NCBI GenBank assembly: GCA_026874595.1
Contig: CM049309.1
Coordinates: 14,066,576 to 14,130,575 of the forward strand
Length of the DNA stretch: 64,000 nucleotides
Reading direction: 5' to 3'
DNA from: Sipunculus nudus
Lineage: Eukaryota; Annelida; Sipuncula; Golfingiida; Sipunculidae
The notes beneath the pieces are model-generated. The model worked only from the letters and a program-made list of their open reading frames with translations, searched no databases and was not told where the DNA came from. Of this stretch, positions 23,231-35,031 are shown one piece after another. A program made the translations under genes and the position numbers. Each line of letters begins with the position of its first letter. Positions within the stretch are counted from its first letter, which is position 1.

Positions 23231-25077
23231 ACACTCTGTGGCAGCTGGCCTTACAACTGTCCTCATGTTATTTGCTCTCAGGTGCAGTTTTGTTGATAAC
23301 AGTCAGCAAGGTTGTAAATTTAAGGTTTAAGAAATCAAAAATGAATAAACCCTAAAATGTTTATTAACTGGCACTTGTAATGACTTGCATTTTTACATGC
23401 ATTTTTTTTCCATATTTTTTACATCTCAGTAAGTTGTGATGTTCAGAGTAAAAAAGTATACATTTCAAGAAATACATGCCTCAGCCATGTAGGCATTCAC
23501 CTATTCAGCCCCTATTTTCAGGTTTATTCATGCATATGTGACTGAACATTTGTGAATATTTCTTGATGACATTCCTGAATCCAGAACATGTGCCAGATCC
23601 ACACCATAATCTAACTGATTTTTCATTGGCCCATTCTGAAAAATGTCATGAGATTCCGTTCCATTCATTATTACATGAGTTATGTAGTGAACAATCAAAC
23701 ACACAAACAGAAATGAACTATTGTACTAATGGCAGAGGCATCAACACACAAGGCAAGCTGAGCAGTTTCACTCCCATTGAGACTCATCCTCATTTTATTT
23801 CAAGGAGAGGTTCATGGCACGTGGGTTTCACTGTCTTCTGTACGAAGATAAATGTATCCAGATGATATTAATTACATTCTGTTATTATTTAGCTGTCTGG
23901 ATTTTAGGTTCTATACCCATGGGCTAGGATCAATCCTGAATTAATTACGTGTTGTTAAGAGATTATAAAATATCCGATGTTCTGTCAAAATTTCAGTATT
24001 TAGTCTTTGAGGCCCTTTGACCAGGAAGCTTCCATTCTGTAGTCCATACCCTCAACCACCAGGCTTAGTACTACACCTACCTTTTAATTATGCTGATATT
24101 TTTATTTTATGAATTAAAAAAATTACTTTTTATTTGAATGGTAGAATATGAAGTAAATTAAAGTGCAGCCTAATTAGACCAATTTGACTTGCATGGACTT
24201 GCAATGAGACCAATTTAAACGAAGGACTAGACTGGTACCACACCTCCTTTATTCACAATCATCAGAGTGGTATGCCTTTACTCAATAAAACCATGCTGCT
24301 CTGGTCGCCATGCTTTTCCCCATGATACCTGCCAAGCACTGTAATAAATGTCATCACACACAATCTATGAGTACCAGACTAACAAATCATGGAGATACTT
24401 GACGTGCTGGTCAGCCCAAGAGGATGATCTGTCAAGTTTCTGCTGCAAGCACCAACCTGCTGTGAAAACCAATGTACCTTGCCTTTCCTGAAGCAAACTT
24501 TGACCACACATAGCATACACAGATTTGTATTACAAAAGGCTTCATTACTTTTGTTGAAAACAGCTGCAACCAGTGGGGAAATCTTTTTTCCTAGTAGCAT
24601 TACTTTTGCTTCAGATTTTATCTAGCCCATTAGTAATAAGAATGAAGCAGTCAATACACATATATTCTATCCAATATCTATATACCATCATGACAAATCT
24701 GAGATCTTTGGAGTTTCATCTAATCATTTTTTAACCATAGTCATCTTTGAATATGAGTAAGAAGTACCTGTTATTTGAACCAGAGATCACCTTTGACACT
24801 GCTTTGCACTGGTTATTTTCATAGCTTTTATCATATAATTATTTTAGATAAGGATCAAACTAGTTAAAATACTATACCCTTTGAATAGAGCTGATCTTGA
24901 TGCCTATTTGCATAGGTCATATTCATGGGTTCATATTCAAATCTGCCATCTATAGGTTACCAAAGACAGTGATTAATTTTGTAAAATTTCATACTTCCTT
25001 AACCAAAGTTGACCTTGAATATACCTTTCAGTAATTGGTTCTCTTAGAAGCAACCAAATTCTTTTAGTATCCCTTAC
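23231..25077. other. No recognised feature (intron)
   Basis: AT-rich intron sequence up to the CEP78 exon. A weak resemblance to the GACC/GGTC-bearing repeat at 15.3-15.8 kb is visible around 24.78-25.03 kb, but it is too diverged to annotate. Confidence 0.5.
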
Positions 25078-25252
25078 CTTTTAACCAAAGGTCATCTTGG
25101 AGTGCTTCTGCGATGATCTCGGCTCCTTCATCTCCAATCATTGGGTTGCAGTTGATTGTGATGCGACGTAATCCTGGCATACGATCCAGCTCAGGTCGTC
25201 GGGCACGGAGACTGTCCTGCCAAGCCTCAGAATGACGCTTCATGGACTGATG
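25078..25252 (-). CDS. CEP78: CEP78 exon, leucine-rich repeat region
   Basis: A 175-bp exon bounded on the minus strand by ctttcag and gtaagg. It starts in phase 0 and leaves one base (G) for the next Ala codon. It reads [20 protein letters not shown], then [20 protein letters not shown], then [19 protein letters not shown]-x-x-x-x-W-x-x-S-L-R-x-R-R-P-x-L-D-x-M-x-G-L-R-R-I-T-x-N-C-N is a CEP78 signature linking two LRRs, and 'DLWL' runs into the next LRR. This is the most 5' exon I can identify; the N-terminal LRRs must lie further upstream on the minus strand. Confidence 0.97.
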
Positions 25253-25385
25253 CTGAAAGTAAAGAATTTTTGTTTCCTGTCAACTTCTTTGATTCTGATT
25301 AAACATTTGTTTTTTAATTAAAGTGTATTTTACAATACATCCCTTCCATACTTTACAACCTGCCATATTGGACTATCAATCTAGA

Positions 25386-26140
25386 CATTTCTTGGGAATC
25401 GCAGATGCAATAGTATCCCAAGACAATAAATCCCCCCCCCCCCCCTTCAAAATCAGACCCCCGTCTTCAGAAGCATATACTGACACTTGGCAAGCTAGGT
25501 GACCTTCAAGTCCAATGTCAATGTCACTGGCCTCTTTCAAGAACTTATCATCTGATATATTTTATTTTGATTTTCAGACAGATACATCCATCGACTTGAG
25601 AAACAATATTTTTCATCAAATATGGGAACATTCAATTTTCTTATAGGAAAGGTCATGACCCAAATTCAAATATACCTCATCCCATAACCCATATCTATGT
25701 ATATGCATAATGTGAAAGAAATCTGTCCATTATTTTTACATTCTGCTCACACAGTACTGTAAAGTGGCAGTGATGGGGGTATATTAAAAGGCACAAAACA
25801 AGTAAAGGAGAAAAGGCACCACCTGTCTCACACAAGAGACAAATTATCCAAGATTTTGGTCAATACATTTTTTTGAACCAATTCATGAATCCTTTATTGA
25901 GATATTAAAGATTAAGTGTGATTTTTCACCAAAATGAATTTATTCAAGGTCAAGTTTATTCCTAGTAAAAGCCATGACCCCATTAGTAAAAAGGCTCTGT
26001 CCTCATTCCTATTTCTGTGCATATGTTAAGTTTGGTAAAGATCAGTGAAATATTTTTTGAGTTATTGTGCAAACAATATTTATCTGCGGCAGCAGCAGGG
26101 GGTCCATCATGAAACCATACAGTGAATTGGGATAAATAAA
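25386..26140 (+). mobile_element. Family D repeat element, copy 1
   Basis: It starts with 'catttcttggga' and a degenerate hairpin that in copy 2 is GGCACTGCAGGTGCC, then 'atagtatccc.agacaat', a C14 tract (25432-25445), and 'actgacacttggcaagc'. The body contains 'aaggtcatgaccc', 'gatattaaag' and a degenerate 'ggcaccacctgtct'. It shares its first ~100 bp and further blocks with 38991-39596. The right limit is approximate. Non-coding. Confidence 0.6.
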
Positions 26141-29100
26141 TCAAATGGGCCCGAGTAGGACATGGCCCTGTAGCCTATTTTATAAAAAAATTGTGTTAGG
26201 ACTTCAAAGGTGAAGGTTGTGAGTTCTATCGCAAACAGTGCTAAATGTAGCACAACTGTTTTAAATTAGTTGTTTTAAATTCATAGTAGACCCCATAAAG
26301 CAGACATTATATTATAACCTGTAATACCTTATACCAGTATTATTCCTAATGATATGCTTATTTTATAACTTTTCATTCAATTTCACATATATTTTCACAT
26401 TTTGTAACATTTTAATTATTAAAATTTAAGCTCTTCTAGACACCCAGTAGCAAGCCAATTTTAGTGGACTAATTTTAAACTACATTTTTAATCTCAAAAG
26501 CCATTTTTTGTATTTCTGCATCATGTTCCAATTTACCTTAAAATGAGTCAATAAAAAATTTCAAATTTCATTATTCAACAAGATATAAACACGAGAACAA
26601 GATATAAACACGAGAGAGGGAAAAAAAAACATGTTTATTTGAGATAGTGTCATGTAATTTAGCTGGGTGTCTAAAATAGTGTTAAGTTTAAGAAAATTAA
26701 ATTTTTTCAAAATCTTAAAATATCATGTTAAAATAAATGAAAAGTTTAAAAATATGCATACCATCAGAGAGAACACTGTGCCAGGTTTTAAAACAATGTA
26801 TACTTCATGGGGTGTACGTAATATGAATTTAAAACAACTTTAGGGGAAAATTTTTATATGGGGTCTTTGCATATTGTGCTACCTTATGGGGAAAATGGTA
26901 AAATATTAGATAATGAGAGATTCACTCTTTTGTCTTAACTGAAGGTTGTATGGTTTCTGGAATATCCCTCACCTTTTGTATAAAAAACTTGGAATTAAGG
27001 AGGTTTAATAATCACAGAACATTCTTATCATAAGGTTCACTTCTTCCCCACTCAAGGTTAGGTAAACATATAAGCAGGTGGGTTTGTTATATGATGAAAG
27101 AATTGCATCCAGAACAGTGACTGGGCCCTGATGGGACAGGCTGGTGCAAGGTGTATTGTCAAAACAAAATTTAAAAATTACTAAGCAATACATTTTGTTT
27201 TTAGATTTCCTCATAATCAGGGGCTGACAGGGTCAGAAATACTGCATTTTTTATGAGATCTAGAATTTTTAGTCACTGAGGGCATCCCTGTGGCTGACAT
27301 CAATGCGGATCCGAAGTTGACAGTATGCATAGATGTGCCAATAGCTTTTCAACAAATCACACATAACCTCTTTTTCTGTGGGAAAAAAAAAATAGAAATA
27401 TGTTTTCCTTCCAAGTATTGGGTTCAATTTATGCAAAATTTATATCAATTAATCCTGTATAGGCAAGTGTGGTATATGATAAAATTATGAGATTTGGAAT
27501 ACGTTTGCTTGACCTCAACAGTGCAACCTGCTGGCCATGGACCTAAACAATCAATGGGCCATTGTTCACTGGTTGGTAAAGTACTTGTGATCACTATAAA
27601 ATTTTAATGACTGGCTTTTAGATGATATTGAGGTTCTTCTTCTGACCTAAACAGTTTTATGAAATGAGATAACCAACTCTCCATCCTTATCTGAATTAAA
27701 CCTTTCTACCTTAGTATGGTTTATCTGATTATTTCACACTCACCGACCTGTACAGTTACTGTGTGCATGGGTGAAAAAAACATGAATATCAATTATGTCA
27801 CCTGACATGATAAATTCTTCTCAGCAGATGTGATATCATCAGAAAGAAACGTGATCAAATAACTCGGAATGAGAATGAATGCAATTTTAAAGGGGCTTTG
27901 ATGCATTTATCTTCACTGTTCTAGGACTGCTTCCTATAAAAAGACAATTCACCAAAACTATTATTTGCTCACACCTGATTGGTTTTTGGCCATTAATTTT
28001 GTTTTGATATTACGGAACGTCAGACTGACACTCACAGAAAGCACATAAAGCCACCTAACTATGTATTTATCACAGGTTACTGAGAAATGCTGGGTAATAT
28101 AAATGCAAATGTGAAACCCCGGTGTGTGCTCTGTGTGAAGAACATTGTGACAACGACATAGAAGATGAACGACCCTCCTTGATGTGATTTTGCGCCACTC
28201 AGCCAATAAAAATGAAGGAACCAGTCCACTGACCAGATTTCAGAATAACTAAAACTCTGTGTGATATATTGTTTGTTGACCCTTTGGTGAACTTCTATAT
28301 TATACATCTGAGTAAAGTTAAAAGCTGACAACTTTATATAAGACCAGGTAATCAATCCATCCCCCTTGTTTTTTCATGGATTTATATTTGTTAAATGGCA
28401 TATATGGCTTTTGTTTTGGCCCCAGAGAAAAACAGACAAATGTTGCAGCTCTTTACAAGACAAGTCTAAACCAGAGTAAACAAATTATTATTTATTAGTC
28501 TCACTACCTCATTGGATAAATGTCACTTTTAGGTGAAAACAAAATAAAGAAAATAAGGTGCTTAGTCTCATTCTCCAAGACGGCAGGGTAAACATCCCAA
28601 AAGGCAATGAGACTATCCATCCAGCTACCTCCTGAAATTTGGGGTTAACATCCCTTAAGACTAGAAATTAGTCACGCTGAAAGGCAGCTTAGATGTTTCC
28701 ATTGTGTCTGGTTTAAGTGAAGGCCATAAGGCATCCTGAGGGTGCTGGTAAACAATAAGTTATACAAACTCATGACAATTAGTAGCTCTGAAAGGTAGCC
28801 TAGATGATTCCATTGTTTCAGGTTCATATGAAGCCCAAGGAATAAGTGAAAACAAGAAGGTATGCCAGAAGAAATATGTGACAACAATCTACCACATCTG
28901 TCATGAAAGAGGAAACACAAAAAATATTGGGTTGTGAGATTTAAGTTTCTTTTAATGTCTCTGATGATGTTTGCCATCAGTCACACTGCTATCAGCACCC
29001 CAGGTGCAGTAGACCCCTGCTGCAGCCCACCTCAATGAACAACCTGTCACAGCCTCACTCAGCTAAGGTGACATTCCTAACAGCAGTGACAGTCCATCAA

Positions 29101-29230
29101 TAATGTTACCCTGCCACACGTCCAACTGTTGCAAACGGATCCTTTCCCCATTAAACTGAAACACGCAATGAACAGATCAGTAGTACTTGTGAGGGGTCAA
29201 TATAATTATTTCTTGTTATAAAAAATAAAG
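26141..29230. other. No gene recognised; small local duplication at 28669-28850
   Basis: AT-rich single-copy-looking DNA. About 65 bp near 28669 ('attagtcacgctgaaaggcag') recurs diverged near 28780 ('attagtagctctgaaaggtag'). I see no exon signatures. If CEP78 continues upstream this is its intron. Confidence 0.55.
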
Positions 29231-29232
29231 CA

Positions 29233-29256
29233 TCATATACATATATATATATATAT
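29233..29256 (+). repeat. (TA)n tract at the left edge of the Gypsy element
   Basis: A TA dinucleotide run immediately before the first TGTAAC. The Gypsy 3' LTR at 38475 is followed by TATATAT, so insertion into a TA run with a TATA duplication is possible but cannot be proven in such sequence. Confidence 0.7.
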
Positions 29257-29661
29257 GTAACAGATGTGTAACAACCTGACTTAGTTTGGTGAGTGTACAT
29301 TCTAATGTATTCAATGTTCAAGTGACTTTGTGTATTTATACAAACATTATAAATTTTGTGTACTTGTTTGTGTACTTGTATTCACCTTTATATGTAATTG
29401 TATGGCCACTTTTTGCTTTGAAAGCTGAAGGTAATGGTTTTGTAATTTTTAATTGTTTGTAAATTTTCCTCTAAGAATACCTTAGATATTTTGTATATTT
29501 GTGAATAACTAGTAGTAAGAAGTGACTAACAGGGTGGTAGTAGGCACTAGTATATGCATTCATTTGACTATTACCGCACATGACTGAGCATCTTTTGTTC
29601 TATTCATCCCATTCATTAGAGCCAGTGATGTTTTATTTTGTTTATGGCTTTTCTATCTGTC

Positions 29662-29961
29662 AAGATGGTAGATACTACTTGTGCAGTAACGTTTAGCAGG
29701 TTTATACTCGGGGTTTCTGAGGAAATCATACTGAGTCATTTCAATACAATCAGTCCGGTAAAACATATTTTGCTGGTGCTAGAAAGTCATTCAGGTGCTT
29801 GCACAGGAAGGGGTTACATTTTCTATGAAAATCAGGAAATTGCTGAAAAAGCTTGTAACAGTTTGAATGGGATTAAGATAGAAGGCATGGCATCTGAAAT
29901 TTGTGTGGAGTCTGTGACGTCTTCACAGGTTTTTTTATATTTATCTGTTGTTAGACTGTGA
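29662..29961 (+). pseudogene. RRM-like N-terminal part of the Gypsy gag region
   Basis: An open frame of about 100 codons. It reads VTFSRFILGVSEEIILSHF, has an aliphatic strand around KHILLVLESH, and then GRGYIFYENQEIAEKACNSL. This matches the RNA-recognition-motif plan: an RNP2-like strand, a helix, then an RNP1-like G-R-G-Y-x-F-Y-E followed by the A-E-K-A helix. It precedes a gag of the kind related to paraneoplastic (PNMA) antigens, whose N-terminus also has an RNA-binding fold in mammals. Linkage to gag is by position; a frameshift now separates them. Confidence 0.55.
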
Positions 29962-30800
29962 CAAAACTCATCTCCAGTCTCTAAAAGATAGGGATGCTAA
30001 GTTTGTTGAAACTTGGCATGTAAACTTTCTATCCTATCTGGATCAGAGAAAAGTGATCTTATCATTAAACTACAGGGCCAAGGACAAGGTGTCCAAACAG
30101 GGGTACAATATACTATTACTGCTCCCAAACTGCCATCTTTTTCTGGCCATTCTGATAAGACTTGAATTGGGTACCAACATTGGCGGTCCCAGTCACAAGC
30201 CCTTATTATTACATGTTCGGAGGCCCAAGTCACTAGTGCAATCCATCAGTCAGTAAAGGGTACAGCTGGGGATGTGTTACTGTCCATGCAACAATTCCAC
30301 ATGAGTACTCAGGAAGCAAAAGAGGATATTGTAAGCTGGAGATGTAAACTCCACAAAAAGTTAGATCTGATAAATCAAAGAAACCCTATGTCTAAAAATG
30401 ATTATGACCAACAACTTAGGGCCAGATTTTGGAATGGTTTATATTCCAAATTTATCAAAGAAGCATTGCATCACTGCTACAAAAATGGAGAGGAGTTTAA
30501 TGAACTTTTCGCTGCAGCGTGTGCTTTGGAGCTGGAGACCAACCAGAAATCACAGGTATGTGATCGAAAGTTTGCTTCTTCATCCCAAATATCTTCTGAC
30601 CAGGCAAAATCCCCTGTTTTACATGATATTTGTAATAGATTGTCTTGGATGGAAAACAGGCCAAACAAGTTAGAAAAATCTCAGTCACCCCAACCTTTAA
30701 AGCCTAGAACTAACCAAGCAAACGCCAGTAACATGACTGAGGCCAAACTTTGTACCCTTTGTCGGCACAATACCCACACTGTGGAAACATGCCACGCTAA
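29950..30800 (+). pseudogene. Gypsy gag (capsid region and CCHC zinc knuckle), frameshifted
   Basis: Reading runs in frame 2 from about 29950 to 30256 and in frame 1 from about 30274. The frame-1 part is a helical, charged capsid-like region (for example DYDQQLRARFWNGLYSKFIK) followed by a linker and the knuckle CTLCRHNTHTVETC, which fits C-x2-C-x4-H-x4-C. The knuckle packages RNA in retroelements. The frame is cut just after the knuckle by the SINE at 30801. The frame-1 ORF runs 80 bases on into the SINE, which is an artefact. Confidence 0.8.
30785..30800 (+). repeat. SINE target-site duplication, left
   Basis: AAACATGCCACGCTAA, repeated exactly at 31212-31227 on the other side of the SINE. 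Confidence 0.95.
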
Positions 30801-31183
30801 CCGGCTTCTGTGGCTCAGGGGTAGATCGCAGGACTCAAAGCCGGGAGATCGTGAGTTCGAATCTCAGCCGAGGCGGTGAGGTTTTTCATGGTCGGCCCCC
30901 ACCCAGGGTGAGCGCTCTGAAGGCTTAATGGGAAGGTCGTGCCCAACGGCCGTGTTTCACTCACAAACGAGTGCGCCTTTCGGGGGTCCTCGGTGGTATG
31001 ATTACCAACCCAGGGCCCGCAGGTGCAGTAGTCACCGGGCCTGGTTAACGCCAGGATATAAAATGAGAGGAAGCGTGTGATACTGCCCTGTCACGTAGTC
31101 CGAAACCGGAATGGAAATCTGCAGATGTACATATACTTAGTTAAGCTAGCATTAAAAAAAAATGGAGGCGGTTACCTCCAACA

Positions 31184-31211
<28 letters not shown>
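30801..31211 (+). mobile_element. tRNA-derived SINE inserted in the Gypsy element
   Basis: It has a tRNA-like head with A box TGGCTCAGGGGTAGA (30811-30825) and B box GAGTTCGAATC (from 30853), forming an RNA polymerase III internal promoter. A ~230-bp body follows, then a tail with a GGAGG/CCTCC hairpin flanked by A-runs, and a terminal poly(A) of at least 20. Perfect 16-bp duplications flank it, the mark of LINE-driven target-primed insertion. The head is not a functional tRNA gene: cloverleaf pairing is poor and a long body follows. A second, older copy lies at 16412-16764. I cannot name the SINE family. Confidence 0.95.
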
Positions 31212-31214
<3 letters not shown>

Positions 31215-31227
31215 CATGCCACGCTAA
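31212..31227 (+). repeat. SINE target-site duplication, right
   Basis: Exact copy of 30785-30800, following the poly(A) tail. Confidence 0.95.
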
Positions 31228-31275
31228 GAAAGACAAGTTTGGTAGATTGCTAAAAAACTAGACAGTGCCCATGTT

Positions 31276-32436
31276 TTGACGGGGGCGAATATGGGTGAAG
31301 TAAATGATGTCCCCACTGCCACAAATTCAACTAGTATGCATGTACCTTTAGTAGGTGAAACACAAGTAGTTAATATGAAGGCAGACAATGTACCTTGTCA
31401 AGGTCTCTTAGACACAGGGTCACAGGTTTGCACAGTGACTGAATGGTTTGTGAATAAGCACTTAGACTTGGCTGATCTCACTACGGTGGATGAACTATTA
31501 GATCTGCGACAAGTTGGTGGTCAACAGGTAGATTACTGTGGAATAATACCAGTTGATATATCCTTCCCAGAGCTAAATTTTGCATGTTCAGTACCATTTT
31601 TGGTTATGAAGGACACCTCTTTTAACAAGACTGTCCCCTGCCTGATCAGTACTAATGCTCTTAAAGCATGTTTAGAATACATGAAACGTAATACTGGTTG
31701 TAATTTCACACAGAAGTTGTCTGTTTCTGACCCTTGGAAACTAGCTTTTCAATGCATAAACATGAAGAGCAAGAAGTCCTCAGATGTTGATAGTCATGTA
31801 TTATCCACCAAGCCAATCACAGTGCCACCATTCAGTGATGCTACTATTCATGGTATGACAAGAGCAAGTGTTTATGATAAATGTGTGATTATCACGGATG
31901 CTGATGTTTTTCACAGGTTACCATCTGGACTTGTTGTTCTCCCTACGGTACAGGAAGCTGATTTTTCAGTCGGAACCAAACACAGAATACCCGTGCAGGT
32001 GAGAAATCTTTCCTCTTGTCCGGTAACAATCCCTGCTAAGGCAGTGATATGTAGTATTCAAGAAGCTAGCATAGTAACTCCAAGTAATGGAACGAAATTC
32101 TCATCTGATGAGGCATTTCTAGCTATGTTTACCTTTGATACTGATTTAACACCATCAGATTCAGAAAAACTACACCAGTTGTTACTGAAGTGGAAAAATA
32201 TTTTTTCCTCCAGTGACACCGATATCGGACGCACTAGTATAGAAAAACGCCACATTGTGTTAAATGATGCCCAACCATTTAGAGAGAGATATAGACGCAT
32301 TCCACCTCAGTTATATCACAAAGTAAGAGAACATCTAAAACTTATGCTAGAAGCAAAAGTCCATATTGTTCGGCTGCTGTCCTGGTCCGAAAAAAAAATG
32401 GTTCTCTTAGGTTCTGTGTCCACTATAGGACTTTAA
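31276..32436 (+). pseudogene. Gypsy pol: aspartic protease and start of reverse transcriptase
   Basis: 386 open codons. The retropepsin motif is GLLDTGSQVCTVTEWFV at about residues 39-55, with the catalytic D-T-G. About 250 residues of linker follow, then the N-terminal RT region (KRHIVLNDAQPFRERYRRIP). The frame is lost near an A9 run around 32391-32399, where the RT sequence continues in another frame. The protease processes the gag-pol polyprotein in functional elements; this copy cannot make an intact one. Confidence 0.9.
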
Positions 32437-33785
32437 ACAGTAAAACAGTAAGGGATGCCCATTCTCTCCCTAGAATAGATGACACCTTGGATTCTCTGAA
32501 CGGGGCTAAGTACTTTTCATTATTGGACCTGAAGTCAGGCTACTGGCAAGTAGAACTTGCAGATGAGGATAAATGCAAAACGGCTTTCACACTGGGTCCC
32601 CTTGGCTTCTATCAGTTTGAAACGATGCCGTTTGGCTTGATTAACGCACCTGCAGTATTCCAAAGAATTATGCAGAAAACGATGGGTGATATTCACCTTA
32701 AAGAATGCCTTCTGTATTAAGACAACATCATAGTCTTTTCTAGCAGTTTTGATGAACACTTGGTTAGACTAGACATTGTGTTTCAGCGGCTGGCTGATGC
32801 TGGTTTGAAATTAAAACCATCAAAATGTCAGTTTCTTCAACAGCAGGTGAAATATTTGGGTCATATTGTATCAAAAGATGGTATCCATACAGACCCAGAT
32901 CAAATATGTGCATTGCAACAATGGCCAACTCCATCTAGTGTTCATGATGTCCGTCGCTTCCTAGGGTTTGCTAGTTTTTATCGGAGGTTCGTGCCCGGAT
33001 TTGCTAAAATAGCAAAACCCTTGCATAATCTACTCAAAGGAAGCCATGAGCCAAGAAAATCTGGTAAGTATAGCCGTAAGACCTCGCCTGAACCTTTTCA
33101 GTGGTTGCCCCAACATCAAAATGCCTTTGATCACTTGATAAAGCTTTTGACATCCACTCCAGTCCTGGCTTTTGCCAACTTTTCACTCCCATTCATTGTG
33201 CACATGGATGCCAGTTTTGATGGGATATCCGGAATACTTTATCAAGAGCAAAATGGTCAAAAGAAACCAATTGCATTCGCAAGTCGGAGCCTAGCTCCAT
33301 CTGAAAGTCGCTACCCTATCCATAAACTTGAATTCTTGGCCCTGAAGTGGTGTGTCACGGATAAATTCAAAGAATATCTGTATGGTTCTAAATTCACCAT
33401 GTACACAGACAATAATCCACTTACCTATATACTGTCATCTGCCAAACTGTTTGCTACAGGACAAAGATGGGTCTTAGAATTATCGAATTACGACTTTAAC
33501 ATCAAATACCAGTCAGGGAAACATAACACTGATGCTGATATTCTGTCCAGAATTCCTAGGATCCACAAGGATCAGACGAATAGCCATACTATATCTGATG
33601 ATGTTATACAGGCTCTTTGCAATTCTGTTGAAATTTGTTCACCAATATACTGCAGTCTCTCTTGTAATATCTCTGCATGTGATGCATCAGGTGGACCAGA
33701 TAAATCCCTGAAAGATAGTAACATAGATGTTGGTAAGGAACAGCTTTCGGATCCCATATTAACGCCTTTTGTACTCCATTTCTGA
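32400..33785 (+). pseudogene. Gypsy pol: reverse transcriptase and RNase H, with in-frame stop
   Basis: The frame-3 RT core is YFSLLDLKSGYWQVELADED, then LGPLGFYQFETMPFGLINAP. A TAA at 32718-32720 and a changed residue interrupt the catalytic Y-x-D-D box directly, so polymerase activity is lost. Downstream are KYLGHIVSKDGI, RRFLGFASFYRRFVPGFAKI, and an RNase H domain with HMDASFDGISGILYQE, KLEFLALKW and TDNNPLTYIL. Order and motifs are classic Ty3/Gypsy. The frame ends at 33785, before integrase. Confidence 0.93.
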
Positions 33786-33899
33786 AATGGCAGGAGAATA
33801 CATAAGAGGAGTCTGAATCCTGACCAGCTGGTCCTGATGTGTCATATCGACTCTCTAACTCTTCGCGACGATATATTATATCGTAAGAGAAATGTAGAC

Positions 33900-34763
33900 G
33901 GTAAGACACAATAACAACTTCTGATCCCTGAAAGCTTACATCAGACTGCCCTATCAGGCATCCATGATGAAGTAGGTCATTTAGGTCGAAACAAAACTAT
34001 ACAACTAGCCCTTTCCAGATTTTACTGGCCGCGTATGACTAAGGACATAGACCTACATAAAGGCACGTCCTCATTGTATATGACGGAAAACCGTAGCTAG
34101 TAGGGCTCCCTTGGTTCCCATTACATCCTCTCAACCAATGGAGCTGCTCTGCATTGACTACCTTAGCTTAGAACCTTCTAAAGGCGGTATTGAGAACATT
34201 CTAGTAATGACTGATAACTTTACACATTATGCAGTCGCTGTTCCATGTTGTAATACTACGGCCAAGACTACAGCAAAAATTCTGTATGACAGCTTCATAA
34301 ATTACTATGGCTTCCTCTCAGACCGCACAGCGACCAAGGCTGTCAGTTTGAGTCTAAGGTTATTAAAGAACTCTGTCACCTAGTTGGCATACAGAAATCT
34401 AGATGTACTCCATATCACCCAATGGGAAACGGTCAGACAGAAAGGTTCAAACGTAGTTTAATAAGCATGTTAGGAACCTTAGAAGAAGAAAAGAAAAAGA
34501 ACTGGAACGACTACGTGAGCTCTTTAACTCATGCTTATAACTGTACTACAAATGAGGCTACAGGCTACTCTCCATTTTTTCTAATGTTTGGAAGACATCC
34601 ACGTCTTCCAGTGGACCTCATTCTTAGTACACCTGATGACGTCAGTTTTCCAAAGTATGACACTTTGGTGTCTGAATTGAAAAACAAACTAGCATTAGCC
34701 TATCATATTGCCCAAAAGGCATCTACAAAGTCAAGACAGCACCACAAACAATTGTTTGACTGA
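33900..34763 (+). pseudogene. Gypsy pol: integrase, frameshifted
   Basis: An HHCC-type zinc-binding start is visible (IHDEVGHLGRNKTIQLALSR, then FYWPRM), but its cysteine half is damaged around 34050-34095. The catalytic core begins at ELLCIDYLSLEPSKGG (frame 1). The region of the second aspartate is frameshifted near 34320, and the third part, with the glutamate (PYHPMGNGQTERFKRSL), is in frame 3. A stop at 34761-34763 ends it. Confidence 0.88.
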
Positions 34764-35031
34764 CGAGCTCATAATGCCATTGTTAATATAGCGATCATGT
34801 GTTAGTACGAAAAGTTGGTCTGATAGGAAAACAAAAACTGGCTGACAAATGGGAGGAGGAGGTGACGTTGACACGTCCAGACATGGAAGTATTCCTTCCA
34901 TTGTATCTGATCATGATGCGGCTACTGACTCTCATCCTATACCTGTTGACTCGACTGCCCCATCTCCTGCACCTCTGCGTAGGCCGACCAGAGAAAGGCG
35001 GCCTCCTGATCGGTTCAGCCCTAATGGTTAA
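34764..35031 (+). pseudogene. Gypsy pol C-terminal end
   Basis: Short frame-shifted remnants (LVRKVGLIGKQKLADKWEEE) and a proline/arginine-rich terminus (RRPTRERRPPDRFSPNG, then stop). That terminus is the usual end of this type of pol. About 430 bp of non-coding sequence follows before the purine tract. Confidence 0.75.

Larger units (their letters stand above)
10410..25077 (-). other. CEP78: CEP78 intron, 14.7 kb
   Basis: It joins two phase-matched exons. It holds a B element with a nested A element (10520-14686), an old SINE (16412-16764), a third A copy (20993-22531) and several kilobases of unique AT-rich DNA. Stretches 17.12-20.99 and 23.23-25.08 kb show no recognisable feature. Two open stretches on the same strand (16813-17118 and 22930-23163) are listed separately. 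Confidence 0.85.

Noticed and set aside
27741-28040. GTGAGT-like donors on the minus strand
   Set aside because: No open frame with an acceptor precedes them.
28672-28977. 101-codon minus-strand frame with two similar segments
   Set aside because: The similarity comes from a local DNA duplication (28669-28850); there are no other coding signs.
30397-30690. Overlapping plus and minus frames over gag
   Set aside because: They are shadows of the gag frame, which carries the CCHC knuckle.
30801-30875. A possible tRNA gene (A and B boxes)
   Set aside because: A long body, poly(A) tail and 16-bp target duplication show it is the head of a SINE.
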